Shown: one piece after another, positions 34,129-42,965 of the stretch
Numbering within the stretch: position 1 is the first letter of the stretch
Layout: the number at the start of each line of letters is the position of its first letter
DNA from: Deltaproteobacteria bacterium
GTDB lineage: Bacteria; Myxococcota_A; Polyangia; Polyangiales; Polyangiaceae
Assembly: GCA_016218915.1 (NCBI GenBank)
Contig: JACRCQ010000062.1
Location: forward strand, 1 to 64,000
Direction: 5' to 3'
Length of the DNA: 64,000 nucleotides
Translations under genes and position numbers: made by a program
Notes under the pieces: generated by a model
Database searches by the model: none
Seen by the model: only the letters and a program-made list of their open reading frames with translations
What the model was told of the DNA's origin: nothing

Positions 34129-34395
34129 TCACGATGCTCGACATTGTAGGCGACCAGTGCCTTCCACGACAACCCACCAGGGCAGGCTCGTCACCTCGAC
34201 CGAGTTGAACGCGGCGATCACCCATCGCAGCGCCTTGGTCCGGCCGCGCAGGGTGGTGCGGACCAGCGGCGTGGTGCGCGAACGACCGCCCTGCGTCTGG
34301 TATCCTCCCATGGAATCGCGTAGAAAGGGGGCGTCGATGGACAGGACCCCCGCCGTGCCGCCGAAGCGCTCGTTGAAGAAGTCGCGCGGCTGCAC
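34129..34395 (-). CDS. Hypothetical ORF upstream of the barstar-like gene
   Basis: An 88-residue frame starting at a GTG, with protein-like composition (DFFNERFGGTAGVLSIDAPF, and later LRWVIAAFNSVEVTSLPWWV). It ends 18 bp before the barstar-like gene and could be a co-transcribed toxin or the 3' end of a larger truncated gene. No homology is recognised and no ribosome site is evident, so confidence is low. Confidence 0.35.
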   Translation of the reverse strand: MQPRDFFNERFGGTAGVLSIDAPFLRDSMGGYQTQGGRSRTTPLVRTTLRGRTKALRWVIAAFNSVEVTSLPWWVVVEGTGRLQCRAS

Positions 34396-34437
34396 ACAAG
34401 GGCGAGGCCGTTGAGCAGATCACAAGGCGCAGGGCAC

Positions 34438-34785
34438 ATGAAGGTAGACCAGAAGCTTCAAGCTTGGATCGACGCACGAAAGCGTCACCACCTCTCGCAC
34501 GCGCATGTTCAAATGGCCCGCGAGCTCGGCATGAACCCCAAGACTCTCGGCAAGATCGACAATCATCGGCAGGAGCCGTGGAAGGCGCCGCTCCCTGAGT
34601 TCATCGAGCACCTCTACGAAAAGCGCTTCGGCCGGACGCGACCTGAAGAAGTCCTGTCGATCGAGGAGCTCGCGAAGCGACAGTCCGCTGCGAAGGCAAA
34701 GAAGAAGGCGAACAAGGACCAACGCCGAGCGGCGGCAGCGGCAGATGCAGCCGTGCACGGCTCGACCACGAGGGAGCCGGAATGA
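34438..34785 (+). CDS. Conserved hypothetical protein
   Basis: A 115-residue protein of a conserved but uncharacterised family, recognisable from KLQAWIDARKRHHLSHAHVQ and MNPKTLGKIDNHRQEPWKAP, followed by FIEHLYEKRFGRTRPEEVL. The C-terminal 40 residues are Lys/Ala-rich and probably disordered. No catalytic motif is visible. It begins a run of four genes joined by successive ATGA overlaps. Confidence 0.8.
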   Translation: MKVDQKLQAWIDARKRHHLSHAHVQMARELGMNPKTLGKIDNHRQEPWKAPLPEFIEHLYEKRFGRTRPEEVLSIEELAKRQSAAKAKKKANKDQRRAAAAADAAVHGSTTREPE

Positions 34786-35009
34786 CCCGCGAGCGCCAGT
34801 TCCGCCTCACTCCTGCGAAGCGCACCGCACGTGAACTGGATTCTCCTCGGGCGCTCGCCGCCGAGCGTGCCCGACGCAATTGTGCGAATGCAGAAGGCGG
34901 GGCTGATGCGCGGACGCCCGGGCAGGCGCGATCGACCAGGATCATGGTGCCGGCGAAGGACACGCCGCCATTCGAGGCGAAAGGCACGCGGGGCGCTATC
35001 CGCGCATGA
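34782..35009 (+). CDS. Small basic hypothetical protein
   Basis: A 75-residue, Arg/Ala-rich protein without a recognised domain. Its start overlaps the previous stop by ATGA and its stop overlaps the next start in the same way, which is the main evidence that it is translated. It may be a low-complexity partner of its neighbours. Confidence 0.5.
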   Translation: MTRERQFRLTPAKRTARELDSPRALAAERARRNCANAEGGADARTPGQARSTRIMVPAKDTPPFEAKGTRGAIRA

Positions 35010-35149
35010 AAGAGTTCGGGCGTATCTTGCATGCGCACTACGCGAAGATGGCCGCGCCCAAAGTAGGGCCAAACGAGAAATGCCCTTGCGGCTCGGGCAA
35101 GAAGTACAAGAAGTGCTGTTGGATAAAAACTCTGCCGGGGCCCGCATGA
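35006..35149 (+). CDS. 47-residue SEC-C motif protein
   Basis: A short protein ending in a textbook SEC-C zinc-binding motif, GPNEKCPCGSGKKYKKCC, preceded by a short helix (GRILHAHYAKM). SEC-C domains, found at the end of SecA and in many small proteins, bind zinc and mediate contact with SecB or ribosomes. The protein is little more than the motif. ATGA overlaps join it to the genes on both sides. Confidence 0.75.
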   Translation: MKEFGRILHAHYAKMAAPKVGPNEKCPCGSGKKYKKCCWIKTLPGPA

Positions 35150-35562
35150 GCGAGGTCGACGCGCTCTCCCGCAACGAATGCACGCCCGACGTGCACGTTC
35201 GGATCCTCGCCGTCGTGATGGGCCTTTGGGCGATTCCCCTGCTTCTGATGTTGATCCTGGCGCCCATCGCCATGGTGCGGGTCGCGTTCTTTGATCCCCC
35301 TATGCATGGCGACGACCGGCTGATGTCGATGATCGTGCTGCCGCTCGGAATCGTTCTCGGCGTGTACGGCCTCTTCCTCGCGGTGACGGCACGTGGGTTG
35401 TGGAAAGGGCGACGCTGGAGCTTTCTCGCCGCAGTCGTGGTGTCCATGACCTGGTTTCCGCTCGGGCTCCTACCCTTTGGTGCATACGGCCTGTTCGCTC
35501 TACTTCGAGCGCCGATTCGCAGCCAGTGGCTCCCCGCCGCGCGAGCAGCTCAATCCAGCTGA
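35146..35562 (+). CDS. Small integral membrane protein
   Basis: A 138-residue protein with about four hydrophobic segments (about 20-45, 65-87, 92-112 and 113-128). It has no recognised family and no catalytic residues. The start overlaps the SEC-C gene stop by 4 bp. The operon ends here; the convergent VWA gene ends 15 bp further on, leaving little room for a terminator. Confidence 0.7.
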   Translation: MSEVDALSRNECTPDVHVRILAVVMGLWAIPLLLMLILAPIAMVRVAFFDPPMHGDDRLMSMIVLPLGIVLGVYGLFLAVTARGLWKGRRWSFLAAVVVSMTWFPLGLLPFGAYGLFALLRAPIRSQWLPAARAAQSS

Positions 35563-35576
35563 CGGATCGCCTACCC

Positions 35577-38500
35577 TCAGCAGTGATCGTAGAGAGACGC
35601 CGCTGTCTCCAGACCATAGACTTCGAAGCCCGCGACTGACACCCCCACTCCGACTCCGCCTTCGAAGGGAACGGCGATCAGCGACAAGAACACGATGAAG
35701 ATGTCGAGGAAGCTGACCGTGTCGAGAATTGCCGCTGCGAGGATGCCGGACGTGCCCGCTGCGATCGAGCCGACGAACGCACCGAGACATTGATAGGCCG
35801 ACACACCGCTCTCTTGCTTGCAGACGAACGATTTGTAGGACGCGTAGGCGCCGCAGAGAAAGAGCGCGGTCTGGACCGCCGCATTGGCCGCTGCCTTGCC
35901 ACAGCCGCCTCCCATGCCGCTTTGGTAGACCGCTATCGCGGTTCCGGTCGCTGGGTCGACGATCCACATCGCCGCGGTGGATGGTGTAGTCGGAACGAAT
36001 CTGTGCCAACCGTCGTATTGCTGGAGGACCGCTGCCCAGTCCGCGCGATCGACGTCGCTGAATCCTTTCAGGCTCTCTGCACCGGCCGAGGGTGCGAGAT
36101 ATTGCAGCGTCGAACCCGCAAGGTCGGTTGCGGCGCTACGCGTGAGCACCATCCCCTCACGAAAGCTCAGCGGCAAGGTCGCACGCATCGTTGCCGTGAA
36201 TGCCGCAGCCGCGTCCTTCTGCGCCGCCACGGTCAGATTCAACTCGGGTACGACATCGAAGCGACGCATGAATCCGTGGTCTTCGAGCGCCTCGGTCATG
36301 ATCGCGACGCGCAGAGCCTGCGGCGCCGTGACGCTCGTGCTCGCCGGCAACGGCTCGAACAGGGCGCAAAGGGAGGCGCTTCGCGGCCAGATGTCGCCGC
36401 CTGCGGTCATGGTGTCCGCGACCGGTTGTCCGATCTTGTCGGCAAGCGTCTGCAATGACAGCGCGCTCGCCATGAGCTCATCGACGCTCTGCGCGGTCGT
36501 CGGACTGCCAGGCTCGAAGGCGATGGTGACCAGACCGTTCAACAGCGCGCGGGTCGCGTCGTAGTCGGACTTCGTCGCCTTTGCGGTCTCGCCGGAGCTG
36601 TCGATCACCGGGCCCGACAGCCGTCGCGTCACCTTCTTGCTCGTGCCAACGCGGAGCTCGAGGTACAAGCCGGCGACGCCGCTCAGCGTGCGCGAGTCTG
36701 CCGCAGGCACCTGATACTGCGCTGCAGTGGACAAGGACGCGTTGCTCGCCAATGCGACTGCCACGCTTCGCGTACCCTGGTTCGCAAGCTGATCGTCGGG
36801 CAGGTGATAGGTCGAGCGATATCCGACAGCTGTGGCGCGCACTGCAGCTTCGGTCACGAACGCGGCGACCTTCGCCTGGAAGTCTGCCGCGGTCCAATCG
36901 AGCACCGTCGCCCCGCACGCCTTCACGATCGCATTGACGGTGTTCTGGTCCACGTTGGCGGACACCGGCACGAGTGCGACAGCCAGCCCGCTCGCCGCGA
37001 GCTTTTGCTGGAGCGCCGGAATGGTCGTCGGGTCGTCGGTCGGTTGGAAGTCGCTGACCAGCACGACGGCCGAGACGCCTGCACTCGGTGCGAGCTTTCC
37101 CAAGGTTGCCCAGATGTCCGATGAAGAAGCACACGCTTGAATGGCTGTGAGGATGGCGGTCGCGTCCGGTGTCGCGTACAGGCTCGGATTGGTTCCGACA
37201 TCTGCGACGCCGAGCTCGAAAGGCACGGCCGTGGCGCTCGCCACCATCGCATTCGCAAGCGCGCTGTCGAAGGCGGTCTTGTCGGCCGGGGTGGGCCAGG
37301 TGACGCTGCCGCTGCAATCGTAGGAGAGCAGGACTTTCACGGACGCGGCGGTGTTGGCGAGCAGCACCGGAGACTGCTGGACAGTCTCGTCCGTCATCGT
37401 GAAGTCGCTTTGTGCGAGGCCAAAGACGGGCGCCCCGTTCGCATCGAGCGCCGAGACGTTCACCCGAATGTCGGGAAACGCGCTGCCAAAGACCGTGGCA
37501 GAGAGGCTCTTGACCGATGCGAGCGCCGCCGCGTGGGCGGCTTCGTCAAGGTGCAACACGTTGCCATAGGGGCCGGCTACCGGGTCGCCTGGATTCGTGG
37601 GAACGTCATAGCGCGCACCGCTGAGCGTGAACGGGTGGCCGCCCACAGGAGGAGCGGCGGCTACCAGCTTTGGTGTCCAGATTGCCGGATCCTCGCTGGT
37701 CAGCGCTGCCGCTTGTTGCACGGTCAGCACCGCGGTGCGCACGCCTACAGCGTCGCCGGTCGCATTGGCTGTGGTTTGCGGATCAGACGATGACGTCGTG
37801 ACGAAGACGCGACTGCCCGCGAGCTGATCGACGCTGAACGAACCGGCCACGAGCTCGACAAGGCCATCGGTTCCTGGAACGTCGGGAACGCCACTGAGCG
37901 TGCCCAGGAGTCGAACCGAGACATTCGGATAGGTTGGTGGCTCGAGAGCGCTGGAGCTCAAGCCATCGGGCGGGTCCGTGACCTCATCGAGGCTGCCGAG
38001 CGCTATCGCCCACCGGGTTGCGCCGGCTGCGGTGTACTCGACGATCGGCACGAGGTTCGCGATGCCATCGATGGGATTGTCAACCTTCGCCTGGCCTGCC
38101 GGCAGAAGCGCGAGGATCGACGCCACGGCCGAGTCGATGCTGGGATCTGCTGGCTTGGGTGATGATGATCCGATCCGGTTGCGCAGGTCGGCGCTGACAT
38201 CGAGCTTGTCGTAGTCGACCGAAAAGGTCGGGGTGCGTGTGGCGTATAGCGTCGTGTCATCGACGGCTGTCGGTCTGTTGCAGTAGACAACTCTGGCGGA
38301 TGCGCCCATGGCACTGAGCATCGCTCGCAGCAGCTCGGCGCGCTCCCGTTGCGTTCCAGCGCCGGCGCGCAATGCCGCGTCAGGCCCCCAGCGCACGCCC
38401 AGCAGGGCGCTGTCCGACGGGTCGCTCGGCGGCAACACGGCAACGTTGTCGCGGATGAAGCGCACCGCAGCGCTGAAGTCTTTCTTTGCGATGATCTGGG

Positions 38501-38753
38501 ACGCGCGTGCGGACAGGTGATCAGGACTCGTGCGCACGAGATTGCGGAGCGCTTCGCACGACGTCCAGCTCGCGAACCCGGGCGAGCCCGCGGCTCCAGC
38601 GTCCGAAGCAGCGATCTGGCTGCCAGACGATGAGCAGCCCGCGGCGATCCCGCCCAGGGCCAGGAGGCATTGCATGAAACGACGCCGTTCGATCCCGGCG
38701 CGCAGGACCGCTTCGTCACCGTTGTCAACGCTCATGATCGCTTCCCCCGTCAT
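35577..38753 (-). CDS. Large secreted VWA-domain lipoprotein
   Basis: A 1058-residue exported protein. The N-terminus carries an RRRFMQCLLALGGIAAGC segment, compatible with a Tat-type or lipoprotein signal. Residues about 60-200 resemble a transglutaminase-like fold (RAELLRAMLSAMGASARVVY), but no catalytic triad can be assigned. A von Willebrand A domain lies in the middle, with the MIDAS sequence DCSGSV followed later by VLVSDFQPTDD. The C-terminus has two hydrophobic stretches and conserved Cys. Its role is unknown; VWA proteins commonly mediate metal-dependent protein binding. An ATG six codons downstream is an alternative start. Confidence 0.8.
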   Translation of the reverse strand: MTGEAIMSVDNGDEAVLRAGIERRRFMQCLLALGGIAAGCSSSGSQIAASDAGAAGSPGFASWTSCEALRNLVRTSPDHLSARASQIIAKKDFSAAVRFIRDNVAVLPPSDPSDSALLGVRWGPDAALRAGAGTQRERAELLRAMLSAMGASARVVYCNRPTAVDDTTLYATRTPTFSVDYDKLDVSADLRNRIGSSSPKPADPSIDSAVASILALLPAGQAKVDNPIDGIANLVPIVEYTAAGATRWAIALGSLDEVTDPPDGLSSSALEPPTYPNVSVRLLGTLSGVPDVPGTDGLVELVAGSFSVDQLAGSRVFVTTSSSDPQTTANATGDAVGVRTAVLTVQQAAALTSEDPAIWTPKLVAAAPPVGGHPFTLSGARYDVPTNPGDPVAGPYGNVLHLDEAAHAAALASVKSLSATVFGSAFPDIRVNVSALDANGAPVFGLAQSDFTMTDETVQQSPVLLANTAASVKVLLSYDCSGSVTWPTPADKTAFDSALANAMVASATAVPFELGVADVGTNPSLYATPDATAILTAIQACASSSDIWATLGKLAPSAGVSAVVLVSDFQPTDDPTTIPALQQKLAASGLAVALVPVSANVDQNTVNAIVKACGATVLDWTAADFQAKVAAFVTEAAVRATAVGYRSTYHLPDDQLANQGTRSVAVALASNASLSTAAQYQVPAADSRTLSGVAGLYLELRVGTSKKVTRRLSGPVIDSSGETAKATKSDYDATRALLNGLVTIAFEPGSPTTAQSVDELMASALSLQTLADKIGQPVADTMTAGGDIWPRSASLCALFEPLPASTSVTAPQALRVAIMTEALEDHGFMRRFDVVPELNLTVAAQKDAAAAFTATMRATLPLSFREGMVLTRSAATDLAGSTLQYLAPSAGAESLKGFSDVDRADWAAVLQQYDGWHRFVPTTPSTAAMWIVDPATGTAIAVYQSGMGGGCGKAAANAAVQTALFLCGAYASYKSFVCKQESGVSAYQCLGAFVGSIAAGTSGILAAAILDTVSFLDIFIVFLSLIAVPFEGGVGVGVSVAGFEVYGLETAASLYDHC

Positions 38754-38846
38754 GCTGTGACGCCATCGCCGCGATCGCGATCAGAGCACCCAAAGCGTCC
38801 ATGGTGCTCGTGCTGGCCGCGGCAATGCCCTTGCGAAGAAAAGGGC

Positions 38847-39623
38847 TCAGCGCGCCGAGTTGGGCAAGTCCCTGATGGAAGACCCCGACGCCACGCCCCA
38901 ACCCGCAGCCCGCGCAAAAGCTTCGACGAAGGATGTGGATGGGCTCGCTGCAAGCTCCTCGAACGTCCCCCACTGCGTGACGCGCCCGGCCTCCAGCACC
39001 GCGACCCTTTGTGCCAGCCGTGCGGCTTCCCAGGGATCATGGGTCACGTACACCGCTGGTATCCCCCGCTCTCCGAGCAGAGTCGCGAGCACGGCAAGGA
39101 TCTCGGCCTTCAGGGCGATGTCGAGATTGGCCAGCGGCTCATCGAGCAGAATCGCGCGTGGATCCAGGACCAGTGCCCGCGCGATTGCGACCCGCTGGCG
39201 CTCTCCTCCGGACAGCTCCCCTGGTGAGCGCTCGGACTTGTCGGCCATGCTGACCCATTCAAGCGCCTGTTGGACACGGGCCTCTCGCTGGGCAGCAGCA
39301 TGCCCACGAGCCTTCAGCCCGAACTCCAGGTTGCCCTTGACCGACATGTGCGGCCACAGCGCGAGATCCTGAAAGACCATGGCGACGTTCCTGGCCTCGG
39401 GCGTGACGAGCTCCCGCTTGCCGTCCGACACACAGGCCCCGCCCACCAGGATTCTCCCTGCGTGCGGAGGGTCGAGCCCCAGGACCGCTCGCAGCAAGGT
39501 GCTCTTTCCGGAACCCGACGGACCGACGAGAGCGACCAGCTCACCATCCGCGACGCTGAAGCTCGCGTCGTCGACGACAGCCCTGCCCTGGCGTTTCACG
39601 CAGACGTGCTCGAGCTCGATCAT
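38847..39623 (-). CDS. ABC importer ATPase, ferric-iron/polyamine type (FbpC/PotA-like)
   Basis: A 258-residue ATPase with Walker A GPSGSGKST, Q-loop VFQDLALWPHMSVKGN, signature LSGGERQRVAIA, Walker B AILLDEPLANLD and H-loop THDPWEA. It lacks the long C-terminal TOBE region of MalK-type proteins. The ATG overlaps the permease stop by 4 bp. It powers the permease and binding protein encoded just upstream. Confidence 0.92.
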   Translation of the reverse strand: MIELEHVCVKRQGRAVVDDASFSVADGELVALVGPSGSGKSTLLRAVLGLDPPHAGRILVGGACVSDGKRELVTPEARNVAMVFQDLALWPHMSVKGNLEFGLKARGHAAAQREARVQQALEWVSMADKSERSPGELSGGERQRVAIARALVLDPRAILLDEPLANLDIALKAEILAVLATLLGERGIPAVYVTHDPWEAARLAQRVAVLEAGRVTQWGTFEELAASPSTSFVEAFARAAGWGVASGSSIRDLPNSAR

Positions 39624-41182
39624 GCGATTCTCCTGCGGTGCAACAACGCGGCAGTGGCGGCCAGGGCAGCACCGGTCATGGCGACCTGAAGAAGTGCGAG
39701 TGCAGAGACCACCGCTGGCGGCCCGTTCGCTTCCAGGGTGAAGATCCGCACGGTCAGCGGCTCGCCCCCGGGCGGATAGAAGAGCACTGCGGTCTCCAGA
39801 TCGCGCATGCAGAACGCCAGCACGAGCGTAAGGGCGCCGAGCGTTCCCCGCGCGTTGCCCCGGACCACGATCCCCCAGAGTCTCCGGAAGTAGCTGGCAC
39901 CCACGCTCTCGCCTGCTTCCTCGAGAGACGACGGCATCTGGGCAATCACGACCTCGAGCGTGCGGCACCCGATGATCGCGTACTTCGCTGCGAACCCCAC
40001 CACCAGGATTCCAAAGCTCGTGTAGAGCCACGCGGTCCAAGGGCGATTCCATGTGGCGATGAGCCCGACCCCGATGATGGTGGAGGGGACGAGGAACCCG
40101 AGCGACGCGAGCGCGTCCATTGCGCGGCCGAATCCTCTCCCTCTCGCAGCAGCATGGCCTGCCACCACCGCGACCGCGGTACAGAGCAAGGCCGCTGCGC
40201 CTGCTGCGCGAAGGGTGTTCACCGGAGCGTCGCCTGCCCAGCGCACCATGTCAGCCCACCCGCGCCCGGCTGTCGCATGCGCCGCAAGTCCAGCGACCGG
40301 CGCCACGGACACCAACGCCCCCACGGCCGCTACCAGGGCGGCGGCGATCCGCGCCCGACCCCGAAAGACGGCTGACCGCTCGCCGGAGCGGATTCCCAGC
40401 GAGGCGATCGACTTGCGGCCGATCCACAGGTGCTCGATCCCGAACAGCACGAGGCTGGTCGCGAGCAACGGCAGCATGAATACCGCTGCTTCCCCGGGCG
40501 CGAAGTCCATCCCTCCCAACCGCGAGAACACCACTGCAGGATAGACATCGACGCGAAGAAACATCGGCACACCGAGCTCGGACAGGGCCAGGGCGAACAC
40601 GATCAGCCCGCTGAGCGCAATCGCGCGCGAGGCGATCGGGAGCAGGATTGCGAATACCGTGCGCAGGGGCCTGCCCACCAACCGGGCAGCGTCCTCGAGC
40701 GAAGGGTCAATGGAATGCAGCCCGAGCCAGGTCAGCGCCGTGACAATCGGCGTCAGGCACGTAGCCAGCACCAGGACCGCACCCGTGCCGCTGAACAAGA
40801 CACGCGATAGAGACTCCGAGCCTACGAAGCCAGAACGGCCGACGAGGCGAAACCAGCCGAGCGCAGGGAGGAACGGGGGAAGGAACGCGATCAGGACGTG
40901 AAGAGCGAGCAACAGGCGCCGGCCTGGGAACGAGGCCTTGGCAAACGACACGCCCAGCGTCACGCCGGCTACCAAGGCAACAGCGGTGACCGCTCCTGCG
41001 AGAAGCACGCTCCTGCCGAGCAGCACCCAGATTCTGGGAGCGGCAAGGGAGCTGAGCTGGCCCGAGCCCCCAAGCAGGCCCCGGGCGACCTGCGTCAGCG
41101 GCGGAACGATCGCGAGCGCGAGCAGCCCGCCGGCCAGGGTCCAGGCCATGGCCGCTTGCCAGCCAATGTGGCGCCGCGTCAC
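39620..41182 (-). CDS. Iron ABC transporter permease (FbpB-like, two-domain)
   Basis: A permease of about 520 residues with two BPD_transp_1 modules, each with the EAA-like loop (ARLVGRPLRTVFAILLP and EEAGESVGASYFRRLWGIV), and about twelve membrane helices. The duplicated layout is that of FbpB/SfuB ferric permeases. A GTG start overlapping the binding-protein stop (GTGA) is preferred to the ATG at 41206, which would overlap it by 28 bp. The imported metal is inferred from family type only. Confidence 0.9.
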   Translation of the reverse strand: MTRRHIGWQAAMAWTLAGGLLALAIVPPLTQVARGLLGGSGQLSSLAAPRIWVLLGRSVLLAGAVTAVALVAGVTLGVSFAKASFPGRRLLLALHVLIAFLPPFLPALGWFRLVGRSGFVGSESLSRVLFSGTGAVLVLATCLTPIVTALTWLGLHSIDPSLEDAARLVGRPLRTVFAILLPIASRAIALSGLIVFALALSELGVPMFLRVDVYPAVVFSRLGGMDFAPGEAAVFMLPLLATSLVLFGIEHLWIGRKSIASLGIRSGERSAVFRGRARIAAALVAAVGALVSVAPVAGLAAHATAGRGWADMVRWAGDAPVNTLRAAGAAALLCTAVAVVAGHAAARGRGFGRAMDALASLGFLVPSTIIGVGLIATWNRPWTAWLYTSFGILVVGFAAKYAIIGCRTLEVVIAQMPSSLEEAGESVGASYFRRLWGIVVRGNARGTLGALTLVLAFCMRDLETAVLFYPPGGEPLTVRIFTLEANGPPAVVSALALLQVAMTGAALAATAALLHRRRIA

Positions 41183-42195
41183 ATGCCCATCCACTGGCGG
41201 AGCCACGCCTGCTGCGCCTCCATTTCGAAGGCGACTCGGCCATAGTCCACCTGCATCGACTTGACGCTCGTCGCCGTGCGGACCGAAGGCGGAGCGACAA
41301 CGCCGGGCCGAAGCGGCATGTGCGCTGCCGTGCTCGCCATCTTCTGCTCGACCTCGGCCGACACCAGGTAGTCCACGAGCTTCTTCGCCTGGTCAGGGTG
41401 CGGACAGCCGCGGAGGACCACCGTTGCGGTGGGTATCACGAGCACACCCATCCCATCTTGATCAGGGTAGACGACCTCGATGTCGGAGCTCTCACGCTGC
41501 GCCTCATGGGCGTCGTCCGTGTCGGCGATTCCCCACGAGACCTCGCCGCTGACGACGAGCCGCTTCACCTCCCCGTTGCTGCTGGCAATCCTGGCTTGAT
41601 TGGCTTTCAACCCGTTCAGGAACGACTTGGTCTTGTCCTCTCCCCACACGGCGAACAGCGCTGCGACGTGCATGGTGGTCGTGCCGTAGAGTGGATTCGC
41701 AATCGCGACCTTTCCGCGCCATTGCGGGCTCACCATGTCGCTCACGCTGCGGGGCATCTCTGCAGCCGCCACCTTGGTCTTGTTCACGATCAGCACGCGA
41801 GCGCGGGCGGCAAACCCGGTCCACGTCCGATCAGGCGCACGCGCACTCGCGGGCAATCCACTCGCCGCAGGCGATGAATATGGCTCGACGAAACCGCGCT
41901 TGATCAGCTGGAACGGCCGCACGCTGTCGCCGGACCAGAACACGTCCGCCAGGGGATGGGCGCCCTCGGCGATGAGACGATTGAGCACGCCTGTGCTCTT
42001 GGTCTCCTCCGTGTCGTACACGGCACGTACGCGGACGCCCGAGCTCTTCTCGAAGTCGCGGAAGACGGGTTCTGAGAACACCTGGTCAACGGACGTATAG
42101 ACCACGACGTCGGGGCTGCCTGTGCGGCTCTTGCACCCCACGCAAGCTGCGAGGGCTGCTGCCAGAGCCAGCGCCAGACATCGCACCACGGGCAT
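41179..42195 (-). CDS. Periplasmic iron-type solute-binding lipoprotein (FbpA/FutA-like)
   Basis: A 338-residue extracytoplasmic binding protein. The signal ends AAALAACVGC, so it is probably anchored as a lipoprotein. Family features are VVVYTSVDQVFSEPVFRDFE, LADVFWSGDSVRP, SPQWRGKVAIANPLYGTTT and EVSWGIADTDDAHEA. It resembles FbpA/FutA proteins for ferric iron, but some relatives bind other anions. The ATG is chosen because the longer frame lacks an N-terminal signal. It follows the outer-membrane-protein gene by two bases. Confidence 0.88.
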   Translation of the reverse strand: MPVVRCLALALAAALAACVGCKSRTGSPDVVVYTSVDQVFSEPVFRDFEKSSGVRVRAVYDTEETKSTGVLNRLIAEGAHPLADVFWSGDSVRPFQLIKRGFVEPYSSPAASGLPASARAPDRTWTGFAARARVLIVNKTKVAAAEMPRSVSDMVSPQWRGKVAIANPLYGTTTMHVAALFAVWGEDKTKSFLNGLKANQARIASSNGEVKRLVVSGEVSWGIADTDDAHEAQRESSDIEVVYPDQDGMGVLVIPTATVVLRGCPHPDQAKKLVDYLVSAEVEQKMASTAAHMPLRPGVVAPPSVRTATSVKSMQVDYGRVAFEMEAQQAWLRQWMGM

Positions 42196-42197
42196 GG

Positions 42198-42965
42198 CTA
42201 CTCCGACCCTCCGATGGCCCAAGTGAAGCCGGCGCGAGCTTCGTAGACATTCTGATCCACGATCCGCGCCGCCCTTCCAGCGACGTCGAGCGAGAACCGA
42301 TCGCTCGCACGGTAGATCGCCCCAACCAGTCCGGAGGTCGTGTTGCCCACTCCGAATTCCCGCTCGAAGAATGCTTCTGCCACGGGCCGAACCGGCCACG
42401 AATACGGGCCCTCCACGATGCAGGAGCCGAATGCATCGGGATTGCCGGCGCGTGTGCGCGTGCCGGCCGCGTTGAAGTGCAGGGTCACCGCAGGCCAGCG
42501 ATACGACGCAATCGCAGCGGCCGTGGCCCCGACCCCCTTGTCGGCGCGGATGTTGGGGGGGAGGAAGCCGAACTCTGTGGCAACGCTCCAGCCAGGTCGC
42601 CCCTGCAGCGTTCCTGGCCTGATCACGCCCTTGAGCAGCAGGCCTGTTTCGACGAAGCGGGCTTTTGATTCGCCCGGGATGTCGTCGAGCAGGAAGAACT
42701 CCCTTCCCTGAAACACGAACTCCCAGTTGCGAACGAGACCGAGGTTGCCGATGTACGCCGGAGCTACGAGGAAGCGTCGCCCCGGCGCCTTGTAGTAGCC
42801 CAGAGGCCCGAGCTCCAGCTCGAAGGCTCCGGCTGCCGCGACGGCCGCATCGGTGGAGTCGAACGGGCGGTAGGCGAGGGAAGTCGCCGGTATCGCAAAC
42901 GCAAGGGCGAAGGCGATGAGCGCTGCGGGAGTGCGGAGCGCCCGGCGGCTGCGCCCACCGCTCAT
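42198..42965 (-). CDS. Putative outer-membrane protein
   Basis: A 255-residue secreted protein with signal peptide (AFALAFAIPATSLA) and an alternating beta-strand composition rich in aromatic residues: FELELGPLGYYKAPG, NWEFVFQGREFF, YRWPAVTLHFNAAG and SLDVAGRAARIVDQN. This suggests a small beta-barrel, similar to transporter-like or VapA/OmpW-sized proteins. It lies two bases before the iron-type binding protein and overlaps the preceding lipoprotein by ATGA, so it may be the outer-membrane entry for the substrate. Confidence 0.7.
   Translation of the reverse strand: MSGGRSRRALRTPAALIAFALAFAIPATSLAYRPFDSTDAAVAAAGAFELELGPLGYYKAPGRRFLVAPAYIGNLGLVRNWEFVFQGREFFLLDDIPGESKARFVETGLLLKGVIRPGTLQGRPGWSVATEFGFLPPNIRADKGVGATAAAIASYRWPAVTLHFNAAGTRTRAGNPDAFGSCIVEGPYSWPVRPVAEAFFEREFGVGNTTSGLVGAIYRASDRFSLDVAGRAARIVDQNVYEARAGFTWAIGGSE

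Noticed and set aside
34022..34414. 130-codon plus-strand frame
   Set aside because: Overlaps the 5' end of the barstar-like gene on the other strand; composition is Arg/Ser/Pro-rich with no ribosome site.
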